From positions 62,001 to 126,000 of the forward strand of contig CAJNDS010002692.1 of NCBI GenBank assembly GCA_905221605.1: a stretch of DNA of 64,000 bases, given 5' to 3'. The translations under genes were made by a program, and so were the position numbers. The first letter of the stretch is position 1, and every line of letters begins with the position of its first letter. This document shows positions 1-10,556 of this stretch, in pieces. The stretch is from Symbiodinium natans (lineage: Eukaryota > Sar > Dinophyceae > Suessiales > Symbiodiniaceae). The notes under the pieces were generated by a model. That model was not told the origin of the DNA. It saw only the letters and a list, made by a program, of their open reading frames with translations, and ran no database searches.

Positions 1-700
1 CGGGATGCCCCCTCCCGCACATCAGCCAGCGCAAATTGCGGTCTGCGAAGTGTGCCCTCTCTCACTTAAGTGGAATGATATGACTCCCTTACGTTGGAGG
101 TGTTGTGCTTTCACGTGAACTTGAGCAGCATGCAACTTCCTTCATCAAGAACAAGCGCGCTGCCCGTTGTACTGGCACTCCTCCTCACACGCATGTCCCC
201 ATGCGCCAACTAGCTGATGATGATGGATCATCGCTTCAACCCCCCTCAGGCGCTTTGTCCCTCTAACCTGCCAGAGCAGGACTCTGCATCATGAAAACAT
301 TGCAGCAAACATGCCAGGACAACCTAGCTTCTTCACATCCAGGTGTACTCGATCCTTCGTTGTTGAAGCACCTGAAATCCCAGCAGTCTCGACCAAACTT
401 GATCTGACATGTTGGGCAACCGAAAAGACAGCACACAGGCCTATTGATCGGAGTGACAACTTGCAACCCCCCCCCCCCCGGAAATCTTGAGAACTTGAGC
501 AAAGCACCGTCGGATGGCTGGATCCAGAACTCAGCGAAGGAGCCCGGGGCAGCCTTTTGACAAGACAGATTCAATTTGCATTCATGTGCCTTAAAAAAAC
601 GGGCGATTCTCACTTGTAGACCCAGCCTGTCGGCACAAGGATCCGGGGTTCACGAAGAGTGTGTTCTCGATCGTGGTCCTGAGATATTGAACTGTGACCG
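1..700. other. No recognisable gene; C-tract
   Basis: I see no conserved motif on either strand. A run of 13 C lies at 467-479, the kind of homopolymer that recurs in putative introns and spacers across this window. Open frames here are short and overlap on both strands, as expected by chance in GC-rich DNA. Confidence 0.4.
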
Positions 701-789
701 CACTGACTTCTCCGGTTGAAGTGCCGCTTTGTCAAACACTGCCTGCTTTCTGACACTCTGCCAAAGCCAGCTGCACATCAACAAAGTAG

Positions 790-966
790 AATGGCATACC
801 GCAGTGTCTTCGCTAAACCCTCCGTAGTGCGAGCAAGCAGCCCATTCATGATGGCCAGCGGAGATGGGAAGATACAGATTTGCGGAGCACCATCCCAGGG
901 GAAATCCAAAGCTTGTGCTTTGGCTTCAAACACCTTTGCCCCCGAAGGGTCCCAATCTTCGGCCAA
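790..966 (-). CDS. Hypothetical exon, unassigned
   Basis: On the minus strand an open stretch of about 60 codons reads through a composition typical of real protein (AEDWDPSGAKVFEAKAQALD, then DFPWDGAPQICIFPSPLAIM). It lacks the low-complexity or arginine/serine-rich look of shadow frames. I do not recognise a family. No start codon context or neighbouring exon could be tied to it with confidence. It shares the minus orientation of all supported genes here, so it may be an internal exon of a gene continuing to the left edge. Confidence 0.25.
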
Positions 967-1146
967 CTGAATGCAAACATGATCGCAGCATGTTGAAAGA
1001 CTTCCGATTTCCTTCCCTGCTGAGGTGCATACCTGAGCTGGGTCTCGAGGTACAACTGGAAACAGGCATCTCTGCTGTAACAGCAGGCGCAGTGCCTCAC
1101 GTGGATTCCCGATTGCTTGTCACTATTGGTAGGGTTATACCCGAGC

Positions 1147-1560
1147 TCATGCTGTACCAATTCGGTTCTTCCCTTGCTGGCCAGCCTCCTCAACTTTTCG
1201 ACCTTCTGGACGCAGCACCATTTCACGAAGTAGTGGACTGAGTGCATCCGCGGAGGTCAGGCTCACCTTGGCAATGTCCCTGCATTGTAGCGGTAGTTTC
1301 TTCGTTCCGATCGCTGCAGCTGGAGGCCTTGATGCCATTGATCTCAATATGGGCAGGATTCGACAGGAAGCGCACCTGGCGACACTGGCCCGAAATTTCG
1401 GCACTCCTGAGAAGCTCAATATGTGACTAAAACAGATGGCGGGCTTAATCAACACATCCGTCGGAACACATGCCAGCTGGTCTCCCATCTGCTGCAAGTG
1501 CACCAGGTCTGTGGCTTCTTGCTCCAACCATTGTGAGAGCCTGAGTCTGGGATGTGCCAA
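1147..1560 (-). CDS. Hypothetical open frame, unassigned
   Basis: A 137-codon minus-strand frame. Its first part (SQWLEQEATDLVHLQQMGDQ) and its last part (SLTSADALSPLLREMVLRPE) look protein-like, while the middle is serine/arginine-rich and may be intronic. No family recognised. It could hold two short exons of the same unassigned gene as the exon near 0.9 kb. Confidence 0.2.
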   Translation of the reverse strand: MAHPRLRLSQWLEQEATDLVHLQQMGDQLACVPTDVLIKPAICFSHILSFSGVPKFRASVARCASCRILPILRSMASRPPAAAIGTKKLPLQCRDIAKVSLTSADALSPLLREMVLRPEGRKVEEAGQQGKNRIGTA

Positions 1561-3060
1561 CCATCCAACAGAAAGCTAAAATCATTACAGGCTTACAAGG
1601 CTCGAGAGGGTGGCATGATATCCAATGGCGGCTGTGGGAGCGGGTGAAAGTTGACGGCCTTTCCCCAGGACTCCGGAGCCTTCCCCCGACTCCAAGTCGC
1701 AACGAGCGCTTTACATTTGGCCTCCTCCAGAGACGGGAGGATGAGTACCTGCATGCCACAATCATGTTTCAACCCCCCCCCCCCCCCCATTGCTTGCAAG
1801 CCGCCGCTTTTTGCCTACTTAATGCCTTGGCATGCGAAAGCTTACATCCTATGTGCGCCGTCCGGGCCTGTGTTGCGGGTCTGGCACTTCGAAGCGGCTC
1901 CAGACCCTTCCGCAGCTCTGCAAACAGGCGAACGTAGACCTCTGTCCACTCACATCTGAGCCCCATGCTTTAACATCTTAAATAATCCCACGATTCTCCT
2001 TGTCCACATGCTAACTTTACGACGGAACCAAAACTGATTGCTGATTGCGCATATCGCACCTCCTCAAGGCAGGCGGGCTCCTCCCAAAAATTTCTATCCC
2101 AGGCAAAAGCAAGGGGGCACGGTGTGGAACAGCCGCAGCAGCCTCCTCGCTGCCAGCGCCTCCACCGGCCACCTCTTAGAATGAGTTCTCTACTTGCGAG
2201 GCAGATGGCCAGACTGCGCCTCCAAGAAGAACTCTACCCCGAGAACGTTGCCTGCAGGTTGTTGGCATCCAGGAAGGGTCCAAGAAGTATCAGGACCTGG
2301 CGCCGGAGCCATCAAGCCATGACCGGGAGCCGTCTGACGGCTGCTCGGAGCAAGAATTCTGCGTGGCAGGTATACTAAGTATGCTGTGCAGTCTGCAAGT
2401 CCTCCTGTCAGGGTGCTACTAGAATCGAACAGCATGTGCTTCGCACAGCCGGATGGAAAACAGCCCTGTCCAAGAAGCTTGAGTCTTACGCTGCCTTCCA
2501 GCTCCAGTTGGAAGGCGCAAGTGCACCCGGCCATGGAGCTGAGCCGGCATGCATCACAGCGTGATGCAGCTTCATTAACAGGACACGCTGTCGGCAGGAC
2601 TGGCTTCGCCATTCCCATTCGAATCATGTGATGCAAGGCATTGTCCCAGATATTGTGCAGTAGCTGAGTGAACAGCCCAGCAAGGCTTCACGTCGGAAGT
2701 CTCAGCGATCCAGGTGATCTAGAAGTGCCCTGGCCCATGGGCAAAGGATGCGCAAGAGATGACGGAAACGATGATGGCAAGGATGCAACCTCTCGTAAGA
2801 GCAGGCCTTCCAATTTCACTGGCAGCTGCAGAACCCAAAGGACCTTGCTGATTGTTTCCTTGACCTGCAAGGGAATCTGTTAAGCAACTCGTAGCTCACA
2901 GATGCAGCACGCATTCGCTGAGCTGTTGCGCAAACTTGCCTGGAAGAGCGGTAGGAGCAACAGCAACAGCCTGGCCAGACCTTTGCAGGCAGGAGTTTGC
3001 CCCTGTTTTCTCTCTTGATCGTTGTGGTCGCTCTTGAAGCATGACTGACTGCACGAGAAC
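1561..3060. other. No assigned gene; 16-C tract
   Basis: Overlapping short frames exist on both strands but none carries a motif I recognise. A 16-C run lies at 1773-1788. The stretch lies downstream (3' side) of the channel gene that ends near 3.06 kb on the minus strand, so it may hold its 3' UTR and an intergenic spacer. Confidence 0.35.
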
Positions 3061-3063
3061 TTT

Positions 3064-6000
3064 TTAACCTAAGCGAGGCCTGGTCTTCTTCTTTGCGGCT
3101 GATTTCGCCACCTTCTTTGGTGCCTTGACAGCAGTCTTCCAGCCCGCTCGTTGGCACAACATGTTGCATCTGCTCATTACTTGAGATTCCTCTGAGAAGC
3201 TGTTGGAGTGCCTCCACTTCTGAAGCTTCCTGGGGCAGTGTCTTCTGCTTGCCTGCCTCTCCAGCAATCGCAAAGGGACTCAGGGGACTCTTCGGGAAAG
3301 CTGTGCCTGAAAAGTAGTTCGCTCAAGTTGGCCATGCCGAGCCTTCAGGTGCTTGCCTTCAATCTCTAAGTCCTCGAGATCTTGTGAGCTTGCGAACTGC
3401 ACTGTGCAGCACATCTCAACCTGTAACGCTTGCGTTGCCCAGTCGTCGCCCACATGTAGCTTGCATCAACATGCTGCGAGGGCCTCCAGACGGCTAAGCA
3501 TTTCCTGCTGCGCGGCTTGCAGCGACTCGCAAAGCCTTTCGATGCCTTCATCAATCGTCAAGATTTGTTTTCATCTGTCAAACCACTGCATGTGCTCATC
3601 GTTTAAGTGCTTGGCGGGCCAGGCTTGTAGCATCGAGGGACGCGGCCTCCTCTGCCAGGACTGTACCATGTGGAATGTTACATTCGTGTTGTTACGAGCC
3701 ATGTCGTGGGCTGGGCTCGAACTCAGACCTGGGGATCCGTTGCAGTGACAGGAGCAGCGCCCAGTCCTGAATCCAGAAACAGCACAACAACACACAGCAA
3801 CCTGAACCAAGAAGTGATCGGAAGACACGTGTCCTGTCGACGGCGCGGAGCTTCTCTCTGGGTTAGCCGCAAACCCTGGAATTGGAGCCAGCCCGGGGCA
3901 GAATGCACCGAAGTGCGAAAGAAGTGCTAAAGCACCACGTGCAATCACAAAAAATCGAACGAATATGAACGAAGAAGTGCCTCCAACACTCTGGCGGATG
4001 CTGGTTGCCTGACGCGCTGCATCGCGCATGACCTGATGGCAGCTGCCAGTGGTGCATCACACTCCCAATGTCAGAGGAAGCGAAGTCGGGTTCTGACAGT
4101 CTGGAGCACTTGTCGCTGAAGAGATTCCCTCTCTTGCGGAAAGTACCTTGCGATTCATGGGGCACGTGGAGCTTTTGGAGCTTGCCAGCACAGGAAGGTG
4201 CTAAACACGAGGCCGCGGCTTCCAGATCTGCTCGATGCCTAAACCCGCAACCCCTAGCCCCTAGCCACTGGCCCCCTAATCCGGAACCCGATCTCATAAG
4301 AGTGTGTTGCAGCGCTTTTGCCAGCCTATGATCCTCCAACTGAGGTTTCTGCTGGTTCGACGCAGGCAAGACCTGGGAGACTGGGAGGCTGTCTGTCAAA
4401 AGTCCAAAGCCCCACACCACGACGAGATCCAACTTGCACACGGAGCAAAATTTGCAGCTTCAGCTCTACGTTGGAGAGAGCTCCCCACGCCACGACGTAC
4501 GTCTCTGCTTTGATCCAAGCAGTCCGCAGACTTCCCTGCCAGTGTCGAGAGCTGGCTCGCACTCCCTCCATCACTGTTCTATCCACTACCAGCATCCCTT
4601 CTTCGGGAGCAGTGCAGCAGTACCCGCCGTTCTTCTTTCTCTCTCCTTGGGCCCTCTTGGGGAAATCGTGATTCAACAGCGTGCAGCTGTTGTCTGCTGG
4701 GGAAGTCGCTTGTTTGCTTGTTCCCCGACCTCCTGTGCTCTGCCTTGTGTTTATGGGTTTTCATCGGGCTTTGCGAGGTACCACTCACCCGTGCTCTCGG
4801 AGCTTCGCTGCTGCAGGCTTGGGTCTGATTCACGAGTATTTTGTGCATGCTTGTCCTGTCTCATTCTTCTCCCTCTTCAGCCAGTTCAGAAGCGCAGACA
4901 GAAAGCGCCTTGATGAGGGCGACTTCACCGAAGTGGTCTCCTTCCCTCTTCCTGAGATGGCCACTCAGCCTTCCACTCGCTGCATGCTACACGGCACGTC
5001 GGACCTGATGGGCAGCTGAATGGCATCCTCGACTTCTTTGGACCTGGGGATGCTGCGCTCGCTTCTCAAAGTTTTTCTTTCAAAAACCCTCTAAACCGAT
5101 TGCAAGGAGAAGGGAGAAACTCGAGTCCGCGGCTTTCCCTGCGCGACGAGCACGGAGACCTCACCCTTGCTGATGAAGTACATCTCATCAGCTACCTGGA
5201 AAATGGCCGGACTTGCAGAGCTTGCGCATTCTTGCCAGCAAGGGAACCTCACCCACGCGAACCACATAGTCACCAGGAAGAAAGGCTTTGTCTTCAAGAA
5301 CACGGACGACCTGGCAGAACATGCAACGTGCAAGCGGAGCACCTGGGTATCCAAGCGACTTCCCACTCGGCCGCAGGCAGCCAAAATGTAGCTATGCTCC
5401 TGTGATGGACAATCCAAACATTGGCTGTCGGAGAATATGGCAAAGAATCATCCTTGTTGTTGAAGAAGCTCGAGCGTAACACAGACTGGTACCTGAAACA
5501 CGGCAAACAGCTTTCATTTGACATACTTTGAACCACTTCGAGCTTGAACTTTCCACTCATTGAGGTCGCACAAGTAGACGCGAATTGCGTCCTGGCAGTG
5601 GGCTCAGGGCAGGCAAAACTACTCACAACTTGTGCAGCTTGCCTCCAATGGAGATGACAGCGTGTGATTCTTGAACAGCTGCTCGAAGGCCTCCACTGCT
5701 CTTCTCTGATGCAGCCGCCCCACTCAAAACCGCCTTCGTGTGTTGTTGAAGTGCTCTCTCATGAATCTTTGGCCGCTGATGTACGAGAATTTTTCATGCG
5801 ACCCTCCGCCATGACATCGGCCCTACATGCATCATCCTGGGAAATCCAGACGGCCGGTCAAGTCAAGCATGCTTCCGAGACATTGTTAAAGCACTTCGAG
5901 ATTATTGGCGGTGCTGGTCCTTGGGGTACATGAGTCTTCTCCGGACCACTCCGGACCAAAAAGTGCGACCGACCGGACCCGGTGTTGACATGACAGCGAC

Positions 6001-6768
6001 GAACTGCGATTTTCGATGAGGCTGACAAGGCTGAGAAGACAGTAGTGGGTAAGATTAGATGCCTTGGCAGAACGTGCCCGCCAAAAGTCTTGTACATGAT
6101 GAGAGCGATGCATTAAGATGTCGGAACATCACTGAAGACACTGCCTGTGCTGTGGCCATTGACTCCAGTCTCCATGGGTGAGGAGCTGCATCGGAGCCAT
6201 GAACTGTCCCGACGTTGAACACTTTGATTGGGGCCGAGGCAACGCGCTACAAGCCCAGTGTATCGCGTGGCTCTAGAACTGCCCTACATCGAATGATGAA
6301 AGGGAAACAGTGGCTACAGCGTCAAAGACGCTGGGTACATCAGGTAACCAGGGAACAGCATGTACCTGAAGTGTGAGTCAACCTTGGTGAAGAGAGCGCT
6401 GCCAAGCTATTGTTGCATTGTAACTCGTTTGGGTGGGGTGGGGGGGGAGGTTTGCGAAAAAAAGAGCCCCACATCTCTCAAACCACCGCAGCTTGGGAGT
6501 GGTCAACGCTGCGCCGCTGCGCCGCTGCACCTCGTAGTCATGGCTCATCTTCTGGAAGTGGTGCAGACCTCGAGCCACCGGCTACTGCGCGGCATCTGCT
6601 AAAGTGTACACCATGCCACTTTCGAGCTTGAGATGGCTGAGATGGGCTGATCGTGATGCGTTGAGCCCAAGAGAATGAGGCTTCCGCTGAAGACGCGGCG
6701 CTGCAGCTCCTTGGGGACGTTAAGGTTCTCCAGGGCTCGCTTGACAAACGCCTGAACGAGCAGCGACT
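3064..6768 (-). CDS. CNG/KCNH-type cation channel, C-linker, CNBD and coiled coil (multi-exon, 5' part not located)
   Basis: Exons on the minus strand, in order. Exon 6768-6688 reads VKRALENLNVPKELQRRV and 6568-6531 reads LHHFQKMSHDYE; together they match the C-linker after S6 in CNG/HCN/KCNH channels. From 5492 comes SVLRSSFFNNKD. Exon 5310-5248 (VVRVLEDKAFLPGDYVVRVG), exon 5195 to about 5135 (ADEMYFISKGEVSVLV), exon 4951-4909 (GDHFGEVALIK) and exon 4539 to about 4440 (RTAWIKAETYVV) form the cyclic-nucleotide-binding beta roll and end. Exon 4146 to about 4075 reads YFPQERESLQRQVLQTVRTR. A coiled-coil tail follows near 3555-3480 (IDEGIERLCESLQAAQQEML) and 3400-3290 (EDLEIEGKHLKARHGQLERT), then a lysine-rich end (VKAPKKVAKSAAKKKTRPRL) stopping at 3064. 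Such channels sit in membranes and pass K+ or mixed cations under voltage or nucleotide control. Introns mix GC donors (6687, 4908) and GT donors (6530, 5247). The membrane domain should lie upstream; the channel-like exons at 10.6-12.8 kb are candidates, but a separate gene intervenes. The CNBD assignment is strong; exon edges and the assignment of the tail are inferred. Confidence 0.7.
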
Positions 6769-6769
6769 C

Positions 6770-8540
6770 TGCGAAGTCAAGATGAACACAGCGTGGACGG
6801 TGCAAACCCCTATGGCCCCATGGCAAAATGCAGATGTGTGTGCAAGAGCTTGTATCTGGCTTGGTCGTTCTTCGGATGATTTGACTTGCAACTGCCTGAA
6901 GAAAGGGCTTCAACAAACCTGTGCCTGCCAAGCCCTCAACGCAATAAGCCCGGAACCCTCAACACCATTCGTTGAAAACACCCGGGCACCAAACATTAAC
7001 AAGCCAGGCGGGGTTTAGGGTTCAGAGTCTCGGGTTTATGGGAGCATGTCGAACTCAGGCTTCGGATGTTCCACTCGGCGACGAGAATTCCCTGGCCCGA
7101 CTCCATCGGGCAGCAGAGAAAGGTTGATTTGTATTGCTGCACCGCTGGGCGGACGCCCAAGTACATCATACATACATCTGTGAGATTGAACCTGCTCGGG
7201 TTTACAGCTGGATTCTGGGCTACCGGGGTTTTCTGGATTCTGATTCAGGATTCTGAAACTAAGCCAACAAAATAAGGCTGCGATACTACTTACTCTACAG
7301 GCCTAGTTATGGTAACTTAATTTTACGTTCCCAGGCCATCGCCGAGACTAGGTGCATCAGTGCCGAAGCAGCACAGAATCAGGACGTAAGCCTGGATTTC
7401 TGCAAACCAAGCCTTTGCGGCTCTGGGGATCGGACTCTACTGAACAAGACCCTAAGGCTCAGGGTTTTCGGACTTTCGGATAGGAGTAGTAGGCGTCGAG
7501 CTTTGAGGTTTTTTAGGGCCTTGGAATTCGGATCCCTTATGATCCCTTTCAATGAACTGACCAAGCGGATCATTCCTGCGGTTCTCCCCTCTCACGACAG
7601 GGGCCAGCGGCCGGCGCATCCAGATTGTCTGGGTCTTCGCCAATATACATCATCTCGCCCGTGCCAATGCCTTAGCGGTCCAGACCAGCCCCCAGCCCCC
7701 CCCAATGAAAAGCAAACGTCTTCAAGCATTGGATCAGAACTCAACCTACGGGACAGCCAAGGTACCGGGCAAGCTTACATCTCGGAGGTCCATCCACACC
7801 CACTGAGCGGAAGCAGCCTTACTGGTGAGGGGGGAGTGCGGGTGTGAACTGAGGAGTACCCACTGTAGAACCCCCTTGCAAATCATCCGATTCTCAATAC
7901 CTATATTCACGTCCCCGAACCCCGCCCACCCCTTTTAAAACCCTACATACCACCTGGAAAACCCTATAACCCCCTACAAACCCGCTAGACACCCTTTTCT
8001 GAGTTCTCTAGATAAATGAAGAAATAAGTAAACAAAGAAAAACTGCACTAATTTTTACATATGCAAAAAATATCACCTATCAAACCATATAAGCCCCCCA
8101 ATGCAGATCTTAAAAAGTCCCAAAACACCAGAAAGGCAGCTGCTCTTCGCAACGTTACGCGGCGAGCCAGCCTGTACTGCGACGTATGGCCGAAGGGAAT
8201 CCAAACCTCACCTGGGTCTGATGTTCTACTAGTAGCAGGTTTATAAGGGGTTTATGGGGGCCTTGCAGGGCTACAGGGTTGTATAAGGGTTATTTAGGAT
8301 GTTTCTCATGGTTGTATGAGCTTTATGCAAGGAAGTTCCCCAGTGCTCCAGGTGCCTATAGGAGTACAGCATCACAGTAATGCAGCAGTATAGTAGTCTA
8401 CGGATGACATGGGCCCTAGAGTAGTTGGTAGACTACAGTTCGCACGCATTTCAGATCTTTCTAGGTACATGGAGCCTTTGGCATTAGCTTCCTATTAAGA
8501 AACTCAGAATACAGTATGGGGTTTAAGAAGGACTTCCAAC
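6770..8540. other. No assigned gene; degenerate telomere-like motifs
   Basis: The stretch between the CNBD exons and the PAS-like gene has no recognised exon. It contains scattered, degenerate CCCTAAA/TTTAGGG-like words: ggggtttagggttc near 7010, aaaaccctata near 7960, and the reverse sense near 8240-8300. It is more AT-rich around 7980-8080. It could be an intron of a larger channel gene or intergenic spacer. Confidence 0.35.
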
Positions 8541-8542
8541 TG

Positions 8543-10206
8543 TCACGAGCTAATTGTTGTGAATAGGGTTCCCCTGAAAGCATCCTTTCCAAAATCAAAG
8601 AGATGATGCTTCACATTGGTATCCCAGTCGCCTACATCGGTCTTGGATTGTAAGCTGCGCGTCTGCGCATGAAAGTCTCGGATCTTGTCTCGGACCCTTA
8701 TCCACTGAGTCGGCCGGATGAACATCCGAAGGCTGGGCTTCGGCTGAACAATGTGGCTGTCCGAGGTTTTCTGGTAGTTAAAATGCAGGGATACGACTTT
8801 GGCCGGCTCTTTCGTGTCGATCTGGATGCTGAGCTCCGTGAACTCAAGAAGTGCTGACAAGAAGGATCCGGTGGCGCAATCGGAAACCGCAGAGTTCACA
8901 GATGGTACATGCATGGTACTGGCGGAAATTGAGCCGCTTTGAGCTCGCGAAGGGGTTGAACAAACACTCTCGGTCACATCTGCGTCAAGGAAGGCTGCGT
9001 CGGCATCAACCTTCAATGCGAATAGGTGGTACGCACCCTGGCAACCATATAGATGCGGCACACGAACATGGTAAAGGTCAGCACCTACACGATGTCCACC
9101 CTTCCTTCGCAAGGACACCCGGAGGCATGGCGGCATGCTTACCTCAGGTTGTACAGCTGGAACTGGCCTTGCTATGAAGGCTTGGAACCGTTCCTGCTCC
9201 TCCGTCTCTTGGATCAGAAGCTCTGCAAAGTCCTGACCCTTGAGACTCTGCTGGGGCGACAAAAGGCCGGCGAGCACTGCGCTGTCATCCTGGATATGCA
9301 GCGAGTCGTCCAGAAGTATTTCTGCATCACTCACGCCTCGCAGCATCTTCCGAAAAGAAGAAACCAGGGACTCTGCGTCTGTGCATCTAAAGCGCGAGGA
9401 CAGACTTTCCCGCATCGTGTTTTCCAGCACCAACGCAGAAAAGATCTGAATGCAGGCAAATAATACTGGAGTACCCAAATCATCTCCTGTGAAGCTCTGC
9501 CAACCATTGGATGCAAGGGAAGCTAGGATCTCGTTTATAGCAAGGGCAATCTGACCGGGCACGTGCAGAGTGCAATCAACGTACATGGCAAACAAACTGA
9601 GTTGACCAAAGGTCGTCAAAGTCCGCTGATGCATTTCAGCCGTGGCATCCTTGGACTGACCGGTCCAAACAAAAGCCATCGTTAGGATGTAATAGCAGCC
9701 AATGAAACGTCGCAACTGATGAGATTTTAGGCGGATCATCCCTTTGACAAGCGCCAGGTGAGTGCAATATGCAGCTGTGTTGGACAGAAGGATGCAAGCA
9801 CACAGTAGCAGATTCTTTGAAAATATCATGGGGGCCAGAACGAACGCCATGGCGTTTGCCTGGAGCAGCAATTTGCTTGTGTGCCCGTAACTTTCCTCCC
9901 TCAACTGGTCCATCGCTTCGTCGACCCGCCTTGTAGCATCATCAATATCATCAAAATACTCTGCCGTGCCCGTGAAGCACGTCACATGCCGTGCGATCCC
10001 CCGTAACGATGTCATCACATCTTCCCGGGTCAACCTCCAATGCACCGTGAGAATGACCAGGGCACCAGCTGAATATGCCGCAGCGATGTTAGGCAACATG
10101 GCTTCTAACGAAGTTCGACAAGGTAAGCCTGAAGACAGCTCTGATATGTACCATGTTAATGCCCAGGATGCACGAAGGTACCCACGAACGCTTCTCCGAC
10201 AAACTC
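8543..10206 (-). CDS. Multi-pass membrane protein with PAS-like C-terminal region (dinoflagellate family)
   Basis: One long uninterrupted frame: 518 codons from the ATG at 10099, extending in frame upstream to an acceptor (GTTTCAG) so the exon likely starts at 10206. The extension adds RGYLRASWALTWYISELSSG. Several hydrophobic segments lie in the first 230 residues (about 4-21, 80-93, 97-118, 132-146, 161-178, 210-226). Residues of about 245-390 resemble a degenerate PAS fold of a family common in dinoflagellate genomes: VSDAEILLDDSLHIQDDSAV, then LKGQDFAELL, then CLRVSLRRKGGHRVGADLYH. The tail after 390 is serine/threonine-rich and ends at a TAA-type stop before 8543. A single exon of more than 1.6 kb is unusual beside the tiny exons of its neighbours and suggests a retroposed, intron-poor origin. 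Membrane topology is inferred. Ligand and function are unknown. The family link is recalled, not searched. Confidence 0.65.
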
Positions 10207-10556
10207 CTGAAACCTAGACACTTTTAAACTCAAGGCTCCTACAGCAAGGGCTCCGTTCCCTGAAAAAAGGTAGACGGAGGGAGTGCAGCGAGTGCAGCTG
10301 CTCCGTGGATTGAACTTTGGCAAGGTAGCACGGCCCGGCTGAAACCCCAGGTCGAGCTTCGAAGGCTGTGTGATCTTGCTTGCAGCGTGGAATACTTCCC
10401 CCACCCCCCCCCCCCCCAACTGTCCCGGACCTGCTGCTGTGCATTTAGGAAATGCCGTAGCGCGTCCTTCAAAGGCTGGCCTGGTTTTCCTCGTGTCGGA
10501 TATCCAGTGCGAACTTCCGCTCCTAGCGGGAAAATGTACTGGCTGACAAACAGTAC

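Noticed and set aside
5370-5395. A second spliced-leader-like match (tacattttggctgcc on the minus strand)
   Set aside because: Only about 10 contiguous leader bases match, with no tandem copy and no ATG in suitable position; it lies between exons of the channel gene.
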